A DNA stretch of 57,929 nt from positions 1 to 57,929 of the forward strand of contig SVPW01000011.1 in NCBI GenBank assembly GCA_015065645.1, given 5' to 3'. How positions within the stretch are numbered: position 1 is the first letter of the stretch; each line of letters starts with the position of its first letter. The position numbers and the translations under genes were made by a program. Shown here piece after piece: positions 46,014 through 54,461 of the stretch. Origin of the DNA: Oscillospiraceae bacterium (GTDB taxonomy: Bacteria; Bacillota; Clostridia; Oscillospirales; Acutalibacteraceae). The notes beneath the pieces were generated by a model, which was not told the origin of the DNA, made no database searches, and saw nothing but the letters and a program-made list of their open reading frames with translations.

Positions 46014-46070
46014 AACCCTCCTTAGAGTGATACTGATTTTAAAGTATCTGTCTAAGGAGGGGTTAATTTT
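46014..46070. terminator. bidirectional terminator between PerM and guaB genes
   Basis: Outer stem 46014-46026 with 46051-46064 and inner GATACT/AGTATC pairing; T-rich on both sides. Confidence 0.88.
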
Positions 46071-46071
46071 T

Positions 46072-47580
46072 TTATTTACTTGTTCCTAAGGAGGTTTCCT
46101 TTTGGATTACATCGTGTGCTCCGCCTTCAATAATACTTGTTGCAGAAACGAGTGTGAGCTTTGCTTTTTGCTGGAATTCTGAGATGTTGAGTGCACCGCA
46201 GTTGCACATAGTGGATTTAACCTTGCTTAAAGATAAAGCAACATTATCCTTTAAAGAACCTGCATAAGGAACATAGGAGTCAACACCTTCTTCAAAAGAA
46301 AGCTTCTTATCACCGCCAAGGTCATAACGCTGCCAGTTTCTTGCTCTGTTAGAGCCTTCGCCCCAATATTCTTTGTAATAGGTTCCGCCAATGTTTACCT
46401 TGTTGGTCGGGCTTTCATCAAAACGGGCAAAATAACGACCAAGCATCATAAAGTCAGCACCCATGGCAAGAGCTAAGGTCATATGATGATCGTGAACAAT
46501 ACCACCGTCAGAACATACAGGAACATAAATACCTGTTTTCTCAAAATATTCGTCACGAGCTTCACAAACCTCAATCAAAGCGGTAGCCTGTCCTCTACCA
46601 ATACCCTTGGTTTCACGGGTGATACAGATTGAACCGCCGCCAATACCAACCTTTATAAAGTCAGCTCCGGCTTCTGCTAAGAAAAGGAAACCGTCACGGT
46701 CAACAACATTTCCTGCACCCACCTTTACAGTATCGCCGTAATGCTCTCTTATCCAGTCGATAGTGAGCTTTTGCCATTCGGAGAAACCTTCAGAAGAGTC
46801 AATACAAAGAACATCTGCGCCTGCCTCAACCAAAGCGGGAACACGCTGTGCATAGTCACGTGTATTAATACCTGCTCCAACAACATAACGCTTTTGTTCG
46901 TCAAGCAATTCATTGGGGTTAGACTTATGAGAATCGTAGTCCTTGCGGAATACAAAATATTTTAAATTACCGTTTGCGTCAACTATCGGAAGTGAGTTGA
47001 GCTTATTATCCCAAATAATATCATTTGCCTGCTTTAAGGTTGTTGATTCATCTGCAGTAACAAGCTTTTGAAGCGGAGTCATAAATTCCTTAACCTTTGT
47101 TGCAGGGTCCATTCTGCTTACTCTGTAATCACGGCTGGTAACAATACCTAAAAGCTTACCGTTTTCACTGCCGTCCTCAGTAACGGCAACTGTGGAATAG
47201 CCGTTCTTTTCTTTAAGGGCAATAATATCTGCCAATGTTCCTTCGGGAGTGATATTTGAGCCGCTTACAACAAAGCCTGCTTTATAAGCCTTTGCACGTG
47301 CAACCATTGCAGCTTCATCTTCTATACTTTGTGAACCATATATAAAGGAAACGCCGCCTTCACGAGCAAGCGCTACAGCCAAGCGGTCGCCCGAAACCGA
47401 TTGCATTATTGCCGAAGTCATCGGGATGTTCATTGATATAGCGGGTTCCTCACCTTTTTTGAATTTAACAAGCGGGGTTTTAAGGCTGACATTTGCCGGA
47501 ACACATTCCGAAGAGGAATATCCCGGAACAAGCAGATACTCGTTAAAAGTGTGGGAGGTTTCTTTGAAATAATAAGCCAT
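46072..47580 (-). CDS. guaB: IMP dehydrogenase
   Basis: 502 residues. TIM barrel with two inserted CBS domains (about 100-225; [18 protein letters not shown]). NAD/IMP site: [25 protein letters not shown] and the cysteine loop [20 protein letters not shown], flap region AGSLKDNV. The loop reads [10 protein letters not shown] instead of the common GPGSICTTR, which is the subtype also known from Tritrichomonas foetus and some anaerobic bacteria. It catalyses the first step from IMP to GMP. ATG at 47580 with AAAGGAG. No purine riboswitch fits in the short leader. Confidence 0.97.
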   Translation of the reverse strand: MAYYFKETSHTFNEYLLVPGYSSSECVPANVSLKTPLVKFKKGEEPAISMNIPMTSAIMQSVSGDRLAVALAREGGVSFIYGSQSIEDEAAMVARAKAYKAGFVVSGSNITPEGTLADIIALKEKNGYSTVAVTEDGSENGKLLGIVTSRDYRVSRMDPATKVKEFMTPLQKLVTADESTTLKQANDIIWDNKLNSLPIVDANGNLKYFVFRKDYDSHKSNPNELLDEQKRYVVGAGINTRDYAQRVPALVEAGADVLCIDSSEGFSEWQKLTIDWIREHYGDTVKVGAGNVVDRDGFLFLAEAGADFIKVGIGGGSICITRETKGIGRGQATALIEVCEARDEYFEKTGIYVPVCSDGGIVHDHHMTLALAMGADFMMLGRYFARFDESPTNKVNIGGTYYKEYWGEGSNRARNWQRYDLGGDKKLSFEEGVDSYVPYAGSLKDNVALSLSKVKSTMCNCGALNISEFQQKAKLTLVSATSIIEGGAHDVIQKETSLGTSK

Positions 47581-47615
47581 TTCTCATACTCCTTTATGTT
47601 TTATATATTAAGATT

Positions 47616-47644
47616 ATTATACCTTTTGAGACGATACTTGTCAA
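47616..47644 (-). promoter_or_regulatory. perfect sigma-A promoter of guaB
   Basis: TTGACA (47644-47639), 17-base spacer, TATAAT (47621-47616) on the minus strand; leader of about 30 nt. Confidence 0.88.
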
Positions 47645-47785
47645 CAAATTTTAAAAAACTGTTAAAACATATAAATTTTTTAAAATCTTTGCAAAAAAAG
47701 AGGTGAAATATCTTTAAAAAATGAATAAAAGTTTTCATTATTTGTATTAAAGTCAAGGCTTTTTGATGAAATTGCAGTGTAGTTA

Positions 47786-47814
47786 TTGAAATAGAAATAT
47801 TACTGTGATATAAT
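47786..47814 (+). promoter_or_regulatory. sigma-A promoter of the SulP gene
   Basis: TTGAAA (47786-47791), 17-base spacer, TATAAT (47809-47814). Confidence 0.75.
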
Positions 47815-47851
47815 CCAAAAGCTTAAATTATATTAAAGGAAGCGAAATGTT

Positions 47852-49132
47852 TTGCAAAAGTTTTATTTAACTCCAAAATTTTTCACATTGATATGTCATT
47901 ATAAAAAGGAATGGCTTTTAAAAGATTTAACTGCGGGTATTATTGTTGCTATTATTGCTTTGCCGCTTTCTATTGCCTTGGCATTAGCATCAGGTGTGGA
48001 GCCGGCGTGTGGTATTTATACAGCTATTGCAGCAGGATTTTTTGTATCTGTCTTGGGAGGAAGCCGTGTTCAGATAGCGGGTCCCACAGCAGCGTTTGCA
48101 ACGGTTGTTGCCTCAATTGTTGCAACACAGGGAATGGACGGGCTGTTTATCGCAACAATTCTTGCAGGTATATTGCTTGTTATTATGGGTGTTTTAAAAT
48201 TGGGTACGCTTATAAAGTATATTCCTTATACCGTTACAACAGGCTTTACATTTGGAATTGCGGTAACAATTCTTGCGGGTCAGATAAAGGATTTTTTAGG
48301 TCTTACATACGCATCGGATGTTAAAGCTGTTGAAACTATTGAAAAAATTGAGGCTAATATTAATGCTGCTGATACTTTTAGTTGGCAAGCATTGTTAGTT
48401 GGTGTTGTAAGCCTTGCGATACTTATTATTTATCCCAAGGTAGAAAAAAGAATCCCACCCTCTTTAATAGCCGTTATTGTGAGTGCTTTAATGGTTAAGT
48501 TTATTCCTGCTTTAGATAAAAATGTTTATACAATAGGTGAGCTTTATACCATTCCGGCAGGTCTTCCAAGTGTTGATTTTGCAGGCATTGAAATTAATAT
48601 GGATAAGGTTTTGGCTCTTTTGCCTAATGCCTTCACCATTGCCTTGCTTGCAGGAATTGAGTCACTTCTTTCCTGCGTTGTGGCAGATGGAATGATTAAC
48701 GATAAGCATTATCCAAACGCAGAGCTTGTAGCACAGGGTACAGCAAATATTGCCTCTGTACTGTTCGGTGGTATTCCTGCAACAGGAGCCATCGCAAGAA
48801 CAGCCGCAAATATAAAAAACGGCGGTAAAACACCTCTTGCAGGTATTGTTCATGCGGCAATTCTTGTTTTGGTTTTGCTGTTCCTTATGCCCTATGCGGG
48901 TCTTATTCCAATGCCCGCCATTGCCGCAATTTTGTTTGTGGTAGCTTATAATATGAGTGAGTGGCGAAAGGTTGTTAAAACCGTAAAAACTGCTCCTTGG
49001 AAAGAAACCTTGGTTATGCTTGTAACTCTTGTTTTAACGGTTGTTTTTGACCTTGTTGTTGCAATAATTGTAGGTATGTCGTTAGTAATAATTTTTGCTC
49101 TTGCAAATAAGCTTTTCAAAAAGAAAGCTTGA
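47852..49132 (+). CDS. SulP-family anion transporter lacking STAS domain
   Basis: 426 residues. SulP/SLC26 membrane domain: DLTAGIIVAIIALPLSIALA, GIYTAIAAGFFVSVLGGSRV, QIAGPTAAFATVVASIVA, GIESLLSCVVADGM and GGIPATGAIARTAANIKNGG. Members carry sulfate, bicarbonate or dicarboxylates. The protein ends in the last helix plus KLFKKKA, so the cytoplasmic STAS domain of most family members is missing. Start is TTG at 47852 with AAAGGAAG upstream. Confidence 0.93.
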   Translation: MQKFYLTPKFFTLICHYKKEWLLKDLTAGIIVAIIALPLSIALALASGVEPACGIYTAIAAGFFVSVLGGSRVQIAGPTAAFATVVASIVATQGMDGLFIATILAGILLVIMGVLKLGTLIKYIPYTVTTGFTFGIAVTILAGQIKDFLGLTYASDVKAVETIEKIEANINAADTFSWQALLVGVVSLAILIIYPKVEKRIPPSLIAVIVSALMVKFIPALDKNVYTIGELYTIPAGLPSVDFAGIEINMDKVLALLPNAFTIALLAGIESLLSCVVADGMINDKHYPNAELVAQGTANIASVLFGGIPATGAIARTAANIKNGGKTPLAGIVHAAILVLVLLFLMPYAGLIPMPAIAAILFVVAYNMSEWRKVVKTVKTAPWKETLVMLVTLVLTVVFDLVVAIIVGMSLVIIFALANKLFKKKA

Positions 49133-49159
49133 TCTTTGGTTTTAGTTTTTGCCGATAAT

Positions 49160-49449
49160 CTTTACCGCCCTTTAAAAAAGGGCGGTAAAGCCTGTCGAAA
49201 AACCTAAATTTTATTTTTTATGCGGCTTGTAGCCGCATTTTTGTTTTTTCAGCGACAGGTGCGGTGAAAAAATACATCATAAGCGAAAATCCGCTTATGA
49301 TGCGGATTTTCAAGGGCACAGGGGTGGTATTGGCGGGGATAGAGTGCAGTCAAAAAAATTTTATTTTTTTGCGAACGGCATCCCCGTCCAAGAGAGTGGA
49401 GACTTTGTCGACACTCTCTACCGCCCTTTAAAAAAGGGCGGTCTTTTTT
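49160..49449 (+). repeat. multi-hairpin element between two copies of one palindrome
   Basis: The 23-bp palindrome at 49164-49186 is repeated exactly at 49420-49442, where a T-run follows. Between them lie: a closed domain CCTGTCG/CGACAGG (49191-49197 with 49253-49259) enclosing hairpin 49220-49238; two mutually exclusive hairpins (49275-49302 or 49286-49310); a GGCGGGGAT/ATCCCCGTC pairing (49332-49340 with 49380-49388); and hairpin 49391-49419. Two short overlapping ORFs on opposite strands look spurious. It may be a structured RNA with its own terminator or a palindrome-flanked repeat. No Rfam family was recognised by eye. Confidence 0.65.
49420..49449 (+). terminator. rho-independent terminator at the end of the structured element
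   Basis: Ten-bp G/C-rich stem with A-rich loop followed by seven T residues. Confidence 0.85.
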
Positions 49450-49529
49450 TGCAAAAAAATGCATATAATAAATGTGAGCAAAAAAATTATGCAACTGCAA
49501 TATACAATCTTTTTATTCTTAAAAACGGC

Positions 49530-49557
49530 TTTGTTAAGCGTTTTTTTAAACTATAAT
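49530..49557 (+). promoter_or_regulatory. candidate promoter of the HTH-GlmM/glmS operon
   Basis: TTTGTT (49530-49535), 16-base spacer, TATAAT (49552-49557). The -10 is perfect, the -35 weak, as would suit a regulated promoter. Confidence 0.55.
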
Positions 49558-49565
49558 CGCTTTGT

Positions 49566-49604
49566 GCAACCATCAGTTGCGGTTAAATAGACAAGTGTGG
49601 TTGC
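49566..49604 (+). promoter_or_regulatory. alternative hairpins in the glmM leader
   Basis: GCAAC (49566-49570) can pair with GTTGC (49576-49580), or, extended to GCAACCA, with TGGTTGC (49598-49604). The two pairings exclude each other and begin near the predicted transcript start, so this could be a switch or an operator for the HTH domain of the encoded protein. Confidence 0.35.
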
Positions 49605-49663
49605 TTGACTTATCGTTAATCGGTGTTTAAAATTGTTTTAAAACAAAAAACGGAGGAAAAATT

Positions 49664-51310
49664 ATGACTATCGGTCAAAAAATCGCAATTCTTCGTACTG
49701 CTATGCAGCTTTCTCAGGAACAACTCGCCGAAAAGCTTTCGGTTTCAAGACAATCGGTTTCAAAATGGGAATCGGATTCTGCTTTGCCTGAGGTGGGTAA
49801 GGTTTTGCAGTTGGCTTCACTTTTTAATATAACCACAGATGACCTTTTACGTGATGAAATACCTCTTGAACCAACCTATACCGAAGCCCTTTTCAGACCA
49901 AAGGAGGCTATTGCCTTTAATGGGAAATATTTTGGAACAGATGGTTTCAGAGGGGAGGCTAATGTTGACCTTGATGCAATGCATGCTTTTAAAATAGGCA
50001 GATTTTTAGGTTGGTATTACTCAACCAAACGCTCAAATAATCGCAGTATGGCTAAAAGGGCAAAAATAGCGGTTGGAAAGGATACCCGCCGTTCAAGCTA
50101 TATGCTTGAATACGCTATTGTTGCAGGTATAACTTCTTCGGGTGCGGATGCCTGTATGCTTCATGTTACCACAACCCCAAGCGTTGCTTATGTAGTTTGT
50201 CAGGAGCATTTTGATTGCGGTGTTATGATTTCGGCTTCGCATAATCCTTATTACGATAATGGTATAAAAATATTAGGCGGCGGGGGAGAAAAGCTTGATG
50301 ATGCAACACTCGCCTTAATTGAAAGCTATTTGGATGGCGATCTTTCTTCTTTTGATATAGAGGGTGAGGATCTCCCCTTGGCAAAGCGTGATAAATTGGG
50401 ATGCATAATAGATTATGTTGCGGGAAGAAACCGTTATTTAGGCTTTCTTATTTCGGTTGCGGCAAATTCTTACAGGGGGCGCAATATAGCACTTGACTGT
50501 GCAAACGGTTCATCATGGATGATTGCAAAATCCGTTTTTGATGCATTGGGTGCCACCACCTATGTAATAAATGCGAATCCTGATGGTTTAAATATTAATG
50601 AGCAGGCAGGTTCTACTCATATCGGTAACCTTCGTAAATATGTAAGGGATAATCATCTTGATGCAGGCTTTGCTTTTGATGGGGATGCCGACCGTTGTAT
50701 AGCTGTTGATGAAAACGGAAATATTATAAATGGTGACCATATAATTTATATTTTGGCAGAAAGACTTCGTTCAAGAGGTCTTCTTCCCGGCAATAAGGTT
50801 GTAACAACCGTTATGTCAAATATGGGGCTTTATAAGGCATTGGAAAAGACGGGTATTGGATACCACCAAACCATTGTGGGTGATCGTTATGTTCATGAAG
50901 CAATGCTTCAAAACGATTATTATTTGGGCGGTGAGCAATCAGGTCATATAATCGTGCGTAAATATGCTACAACAGGTGACGGAATTTTAACCGCAATACT
51001 GCTTATGGAGGAAATGATAGACCGCAAAACCACCCTTTCAAAGCTTGCTTCTCCCGTTACAATGTATCCTCAGTCAATAGTTAATATTGCTGTTACAAAT
51101 AAGTCACAGGTTTCATCGGATGAAAGGGTGAAGAAATGTGTTGAGGAAATTGCAATACAGCTTGGGTCTGATGGAAGAATAATTTTAAGGGAAAGCGGAA
51201 CAGAGCCGGTAATCAGAGTGATGGTGGAGTGTGGTAATGAAAAGCTTTGTGAAAGCTGTACAGCCCGTGTGGCAGAGCTTATAAAACAGTTGGGTTATGC
51301 TAAAAAATAA
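49664..51310 (+). CDS. glmM: XRE-type HTH fused to phosphoglucosamine mutase
   Basis: 548 residues, about 90 more than GlmM. Residues 1-65 are a Cro/C1-type helix-turn-helix (SQEQLAEKLSVSRQSVSKWE at 17-36). Residues 85-548 are a phosphohexomutase: GTDGFRGE at 91-98, phosphoserine loop ISASHNPYYDNG with Ser192, metal site DGDADR at 339-344, sugar-binding GGEQSGH at 422-428, phosphate site RESGTEPVIRVM at 509-520. All active-site parts are present. It converts glucosamine-6-P to glucosamine-1-P. glmS follows 18 bp later, so enzyme and DNA-binding domain lie in one operon; autoregulation by sugar phosphate is an inference. There is no internal stop or frameshift at the junction and the ATG has GGAGG. 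Confidence 0.93.
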   Translation: MTIGQKIAILRTAMQLSQEQLAEKLSVSRQSVSKWESDSALPEVGKVLQLASLFNITTDDLLRDEIPLEPTYTEALFRPKEAIAFNGKYFGTDGFRGEANVDLDAMHAFKIGRFLGWYYSTKRSNNRSMAKRAKIAVGKDTRRSSYMLEYAIVAGITSSGADACMLHVTTTPSVAYVVCQEHFDCGVMISASHNPYYDNGIKILGGGGEKLDDATLALIESYLDGDLSSFDIEGEDLPLAKRDKLGCIIDYVAGRNRYLGFLISVAANSYRGRNIALDCANGSSWMIAKSVFDALGATTYVINANPDGLNINEQAGSTHIGNLRKYVRDNHLDAGFAFDGDADRCIAVDENGNIINGDHIIYILAERLRSRGLLPGNKVVTTVMSNMGLYKALEKTGIGYHQTIVGDRYVHEAMLQNDYYLGGEQSGHIIVRKYATTGDGILTAILLMEEMIDRKTTLSKLASPVTMYPQSIVNIAVTNKSQVSSDERVKKCVEEIAIQLGSDGRIILRESGTEPVIRVMVECGNEKLCESCTARVAELIKQLGYAKK

Positions 51311-51328
51311 ATAAAAAGAGGTTGGCTT

Positions 51329-53152
51329 ATGTGTGGAATTATAGGTATGGTAGGGGTTAAAAATGCCATTCCTTATCTTATGGAAGGCTTGAGCCGTTTA
51401 GAGTATAGAGGTTATGATTCGGCAGGTATTGCTTTTTTGAATGGTAATCAACTTGCCTGCAAAAAAGCACTCGGTAAGCTTGAAAATCTGCGTAAAACCA
51501 TTCAAAATGATGCCCGAAACACAAATATAGGAATAGGTCATACCCGTTGGGCAACCCACGGTAAACCCTCTTTTGATAATGCACATCCGCATATAAGTCC
51601 AAATGCTAAATTTGCCGTTGTTCATAACGGAATTATAGAAAATGCAGATTCTCTAAAAAATGAGCATTTTCCAAATACCTCCTTTGCCTCACAAACCGAT
51701 ACCGAGGTAATAGTGCATCTTTTGCAAAAGTATTATAACGGAAATATGGTGCAAACCGTTTCCTGTGTACAAAAGCTTCTTTTAGGCTCTTATGCACTTG
51801 GCATTATTTCAACAGAATATCCAAACACACTTTTTTGTACCGCAAAGGGAAGTCCTTTAATTGCGGCGGTGGGTGAAGTGGGGAATTTTATAGCTTCCGA
51901 TGTAAGTGCTGTTTTCGGTTATGCAAGCGGATATTATAACCTTTCAAACGGTGAAATATGTGCTGTGCAGGAGAATGATATTAAGTTCTTTAATAATGAT
52001 GCCGTATGTATTGAAAAGCAAATTGAGCCAATAATTGCCGATGCTTTAATAAACGATAAGCAGAGCTTTGAGCATTATATGATGCTTGAAATGATGCAAC
52101 AGCCTGATGCTGTAAGAAACACACTTGAACCTTTGTTTATAAATGGTGAAATGTGCCTGGATTCCTTTGTTCCCGATTCTCATTTTTTAAAAAATTCACT
52201 TTCAAAAATTGTTATTGTGGCTTGTGGCTCAGCATATCATGCAGGACTTGTGGGTGAAAGACTTTTTGAGGATTTGGCAAGGGTTGAAACCAAAGCCCAA
52301 ATTGCCTCGGAGTTTCGTTATTCAAATCCTATTATTAACCAAAACACCCTTGCAATTTTTATAAGCCAAAGCGGTGAAACAGCTGATACCCTTGCCGCAT
52401 TGCGTCTTGCAAAGCTAAAAAATGCTAAGGTGCTTTCAATAGTTAATGTGCGCTCCAGCGCAATAGCAAATGAAAGTGATTATGTTATTTATACAAAGGC
52501 AGGCCGTGAGGTTGCCGTTGCAACAACAAAAGCATATAGCTCACAGCTTGCAGTATTGTATGCTCTTTCGCTTTATATCAGCAAAATAAGGCAAAGTGTT
52601 GAGGGCGAAATGTATGACGGTTTAATTAAACAACTGCTTTGCCTGCCTCAAAAAATTTCCGAAACGATTATAAATACGCAATCGTTGGTTAAATGCTTAG
52701 CACAGCATTTTTATACCCAAAATGATATGTACTTTATTGGCAGACAGCTTGATTTTGCCGTTTCTATGGAGGGTTCGCTGAAGTGTAAGGAAATAAGCTA
52801 TATTCATTCTGAATCCTATGCCGCAGGCGAGCTTAAACACGGTACAATTTCCTTGATAGAACAGGGAACACCTGTTATTGCCGTTGCAACGGATGAAACG
52901 GTTATAGGTAAAACGGTAAGCAATATGCGTGAGGTGGAGGCAAGAGGTGCCAAAACCGTGCTTGTAACCTTTGAAAAATATAAAGATTGCACCGATAAAT
53001 CAGAAGTTATTGTAATTCCCGAAACTGCTTCGCAGTTTTCTGCATCACTTTCGGTAATACCGTTACAGTTTTTAAGCTATTATATGGCTAAACTGCGTGG
53101 CTGTGATATTGATAAACCTAAAAATCTTGCTAAAAGTGTTACTGTTGAATAA
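51329..53152 (+). CDS. glmS: glutamine-fructose-6-phosphate aminotransferase
   Basis: 607 residues, full length. Class II glutaminase domain with Cys2 (MCGIIGMVGVKNAI), RLEYRGYDSAGIAF, HTRWATHGKPS and the histidine-rich HPHISPN; two SIS isomerase domains with ACGSAYHAGLVGERL, SQSGETADTLAALRLAK and the C-terminal DKPKNLAKSVTVE. Makes glucosamine-6-P from fructose-6-P and glutamine for cell-wall precursors. No glmS ribozyme can fit in the 18-bp gap to glmM. Confidence 0.98.
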   Translation: MCGIIGMVGVKNAIPYLMEGLSRLEYRGYDSAGIAFLNGNQLACKKALGKLENLRKTIQNDARNTNIGIGHTRWATHGKPSFDNAHPHISPNAKFAVVHNGIIENADSLKNEHFPNTSFASQTDTEVIVHLLQKYYNGNMVQTVSCVQKLLLGSYALGIISTEYPNTLFCTAKGSPLIAAVGEVGNFIASDVSAVFGYASGYYNLSNGEICAVQENDIKFFNNDAVCIEKQIEPIIADALINDKQSFEHYMMLEMMQQPDAVRNTLEPLFINGEMCLDSFVPDSHFLKNSLSKIVIVACGSAYHAGLVGERLFEDLARVETKAQIASEFRYSNPIINQNTLAIFISQSGETADTLAALRLAKLKNAKVLSIVNVRSSAIANESDYVIYTKAGREVAVATTKAYSSQLAVLYALSLYISKIRQSVEGEMYDGLIKQLLCLPQKISETIINTQSLVKCLAQHFYTQNDMYFIGRQLDFAVSMEGSLKCKEISYIHSESYAAGELKHGTISLIEQGTPVIAVATDETVIGKTVSNMREVEARGAKTVLVTFEKYKDCTDKSEVIVIPETASQFSASLSVIPLQFLSYYMAKLRGCDIDKPKNLAKSVTVE

Positions 53153-53210
53153 AAGGGACAGCTTTAATAAAGTTAATAAAGGGGCTGTAAAAATATATTG
53201 GAACTTATAA

Positions 53211-53354
53211 GCCTTCCCCTTTGACGGGGAAGGCCGACCAACGAAGTTGGCGGATGAGGTGATAAAAAAGTTTGCAGAATCTTTATTTATGCCGATTTAC
53301 GGCATTTCACCTCATCAGTCGCCTACGGCTCCGGCTTCCCCATCAAGGGGAAGC
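53211..53354. repeat. MITE-like element with about 47-bp imperfect terminal inverted repeats
   Basis: The left end (53211-53261) and right end (53308-53354) are imperfect inverted copies, each starting with its own CTTCCCC..GGGGAAG hairpin and ending in GATGAGGTG at the inner border. A small hairpin ATGCCG/CGGCAT fills the centre. From memory, repeats with this sequence are common in Ruminococcaceae-type genomes. No transposase is present. Confidence 0.8.
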
Positions 53355-53407
53355 TTTTTCTGTTCAAATTTGTTTTTTATATATCAAATCAGCCTGAAAA
53401 AATTAAA

Positions 53408-53447
53408 AATGCGGAAGAAGTTTAATTTTTTTTACTTCTTCCGCATT
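53408..53447. terminator. strong hairpin terminator downstream of the glmM-glmS operon
   Basis: Perfect 14-bp stem (53408-53421 with 53434-53447), T-rich loop. It may terminate glmS transcripts that pass through the MITE-like element. Confidence 0.65.
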
Positions 53448-53555
53448 CATTTTTAACTGTTTTCCTAATTTTATGAGCTTTTGAGATGATTGTGTTTTTT
53501 TACAGTCCCTTTGTTCAATAACTAAATAAATATATTGTATTGTCAGGCGTTTACG

Positions 53556-53660
53556 ACCGACCGTTTCAAAAAGACAAATCGTAACACAACGGACGGGGGA
53601 AAGGGGACAGAAAATCACCTTAAACACAACAGAACCGCACTCTGTGTTGTCTGTGTTCAG
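53556..53660. repeat. diverged GGGGACGG-type palindromic repeat, copy A
   Basis: Shares the 18-base string GGACGGGGGAAAGGGGAC (53591-53608) with copy B at 57118-57135, followed in both by an AACAGAACCG/ATAGAACCG segment. Clostridial genomes often carry such REP-like units. No coding capacity. Confidence 0.6.
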
Positions 53661-54119
53661 CTATCTGTCTCTATCCAATAATTTTAAAAAATCTTCTATA
53701 TTTTGAATTGATAAAAAAAGTTCACTTTTCTTTTTATATAACGGATCATTATACAAAATACAAATGGTGTTTTCAATGTTTCCGTATGCCGGTTGAGCAC
53801 GTGGTATAGGTTCATTAACATAAACCATTCTTATAGAAATAATATCATTTATGTTTATTTTACGATTAATAAATGCAAATCCGTAATTAATAATTAAACA
53901 CGAATTATTGATTTTTACACTGCCAAAAATAGCACGACATATCATAATTATTAATAACACTATTACAAGCAAAGGAAAAACGAAAGCAATATATAAGTCT
54001 GGATATAAGAATATTACAAATAAAAAGTAGAAAAATACGATTCCTAACATTATAGGTATAATTTTATATATAAAGTTATATTTTTGGCTGAAATCAAGCT
54101 TGAATTTTTTGTAAGTCAT
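53661..54119 (-). CDS. two-helix membrane protein with PH-like C-terminal part
   Basis: 152 residues from the ATG at 54119, preferred because AGGTAGGTG lies six bases upstream; the GTG at 54128 directly follows the preceding stop codon. Two hydrophobic segments (about 20-62) precede a soluble part with INNSCLIINYGFAFINRKIN, then INDIISIRM, the kind of strand pattern seen in bacterial PH domains (bPH), where a protein checks its own surface environment. Function unknown; could be an immunity protein. It lies immediately behind the next gene upstream. Confidence 0.65.
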   Translation of the reverse strand: MTYKKFKLDFSQKYNFIYKIIPIMLGIVFFYFLFVIFLYPDLYIAFVFPLLVIVLLIIMICRAIFGSVKINNSCLIINYGFAFINRKININDIISIRMVYVNEPIPRAQPAYGNIENTICILYNDPLYKKKSELFLSIQNIEDFLKLLDRDR

Positions 54120-54128
54120 AAAATGCAC

Positions 54129-54440
54129 CTACCTTATTAACCAAAAAATTGTATTTGTAATAGAAATAATACTTAAAGCGATTCCTAAAATAAACAATTT
54201 AATATTACCGTTGTATCCGTATTTTTTTGTAAGAAGAAAATAGTTTATTATATAATAAATCAAATTAACAAAACAAAATGCTAATAAAAACAATAATACA
54301 TTGATTCTTTTGGTAGGAGCTAACAAATTAACAAATACGCCAAGAAATATACACAGAATAAAAATGGTATAAGAACCTGAAAATAAATCCCTGTGATTTT
54401 CAGCCCAAAAAGAAAACTTTTTTCTTGGATTATTAGACAT
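54129..54440 (-). CDS. small membrane protein
   Basis: 103 residues with a basic N-terminus (MSNNPRKKFSFWAEN) and three hydrophobic segments. No family recognised. ATG at 54440 with AAGGGA. It is followed directly by the PH-like gene and preceded after 21 bp by a two-helix membrane protein gene, so three genes form a compact unit. Confidence 0.6.
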   Translation of the reverse strand: MSNNPRKKFSFWAENHRDLFSGSYTIFILCIFLGVFVNLLAPTKRINVLLFLLAFCFVNLIYYIINYFLLTKKYGYNGNIKLFILGIALSIISITNTIFWLIR

Positions 54441-54461
54441 TAAAAACCATTCCCTTATGTT

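Noticed and set aside
47581-47640. Purine riboswitch before guaB
   Set aside because: Promoter at 47616-47644 leaves about 30 nt of leader; no aptamer fits.
49249-49556. Two short overlapping ORFs, 83 aa minus strand (49249-49500) and 70 aa plus strand (49344-49556)
   Set aside because: Both run across the palindromes of the structured element, lack a good ribosome site and have no recognisable domain.
51311-51328. glmS ribozyme
   Set aside because: The gap between glmM and glmS is only 18 bp, and its conserved core was not seen in the glmM leader either.
53247-53627. ORFs 53247-53456 (+) and 53403-53627 (-)
   Set aside because: They are made of MITE-like and GGGGACGG repeat sequence and hairpin; composition is not protein-like.
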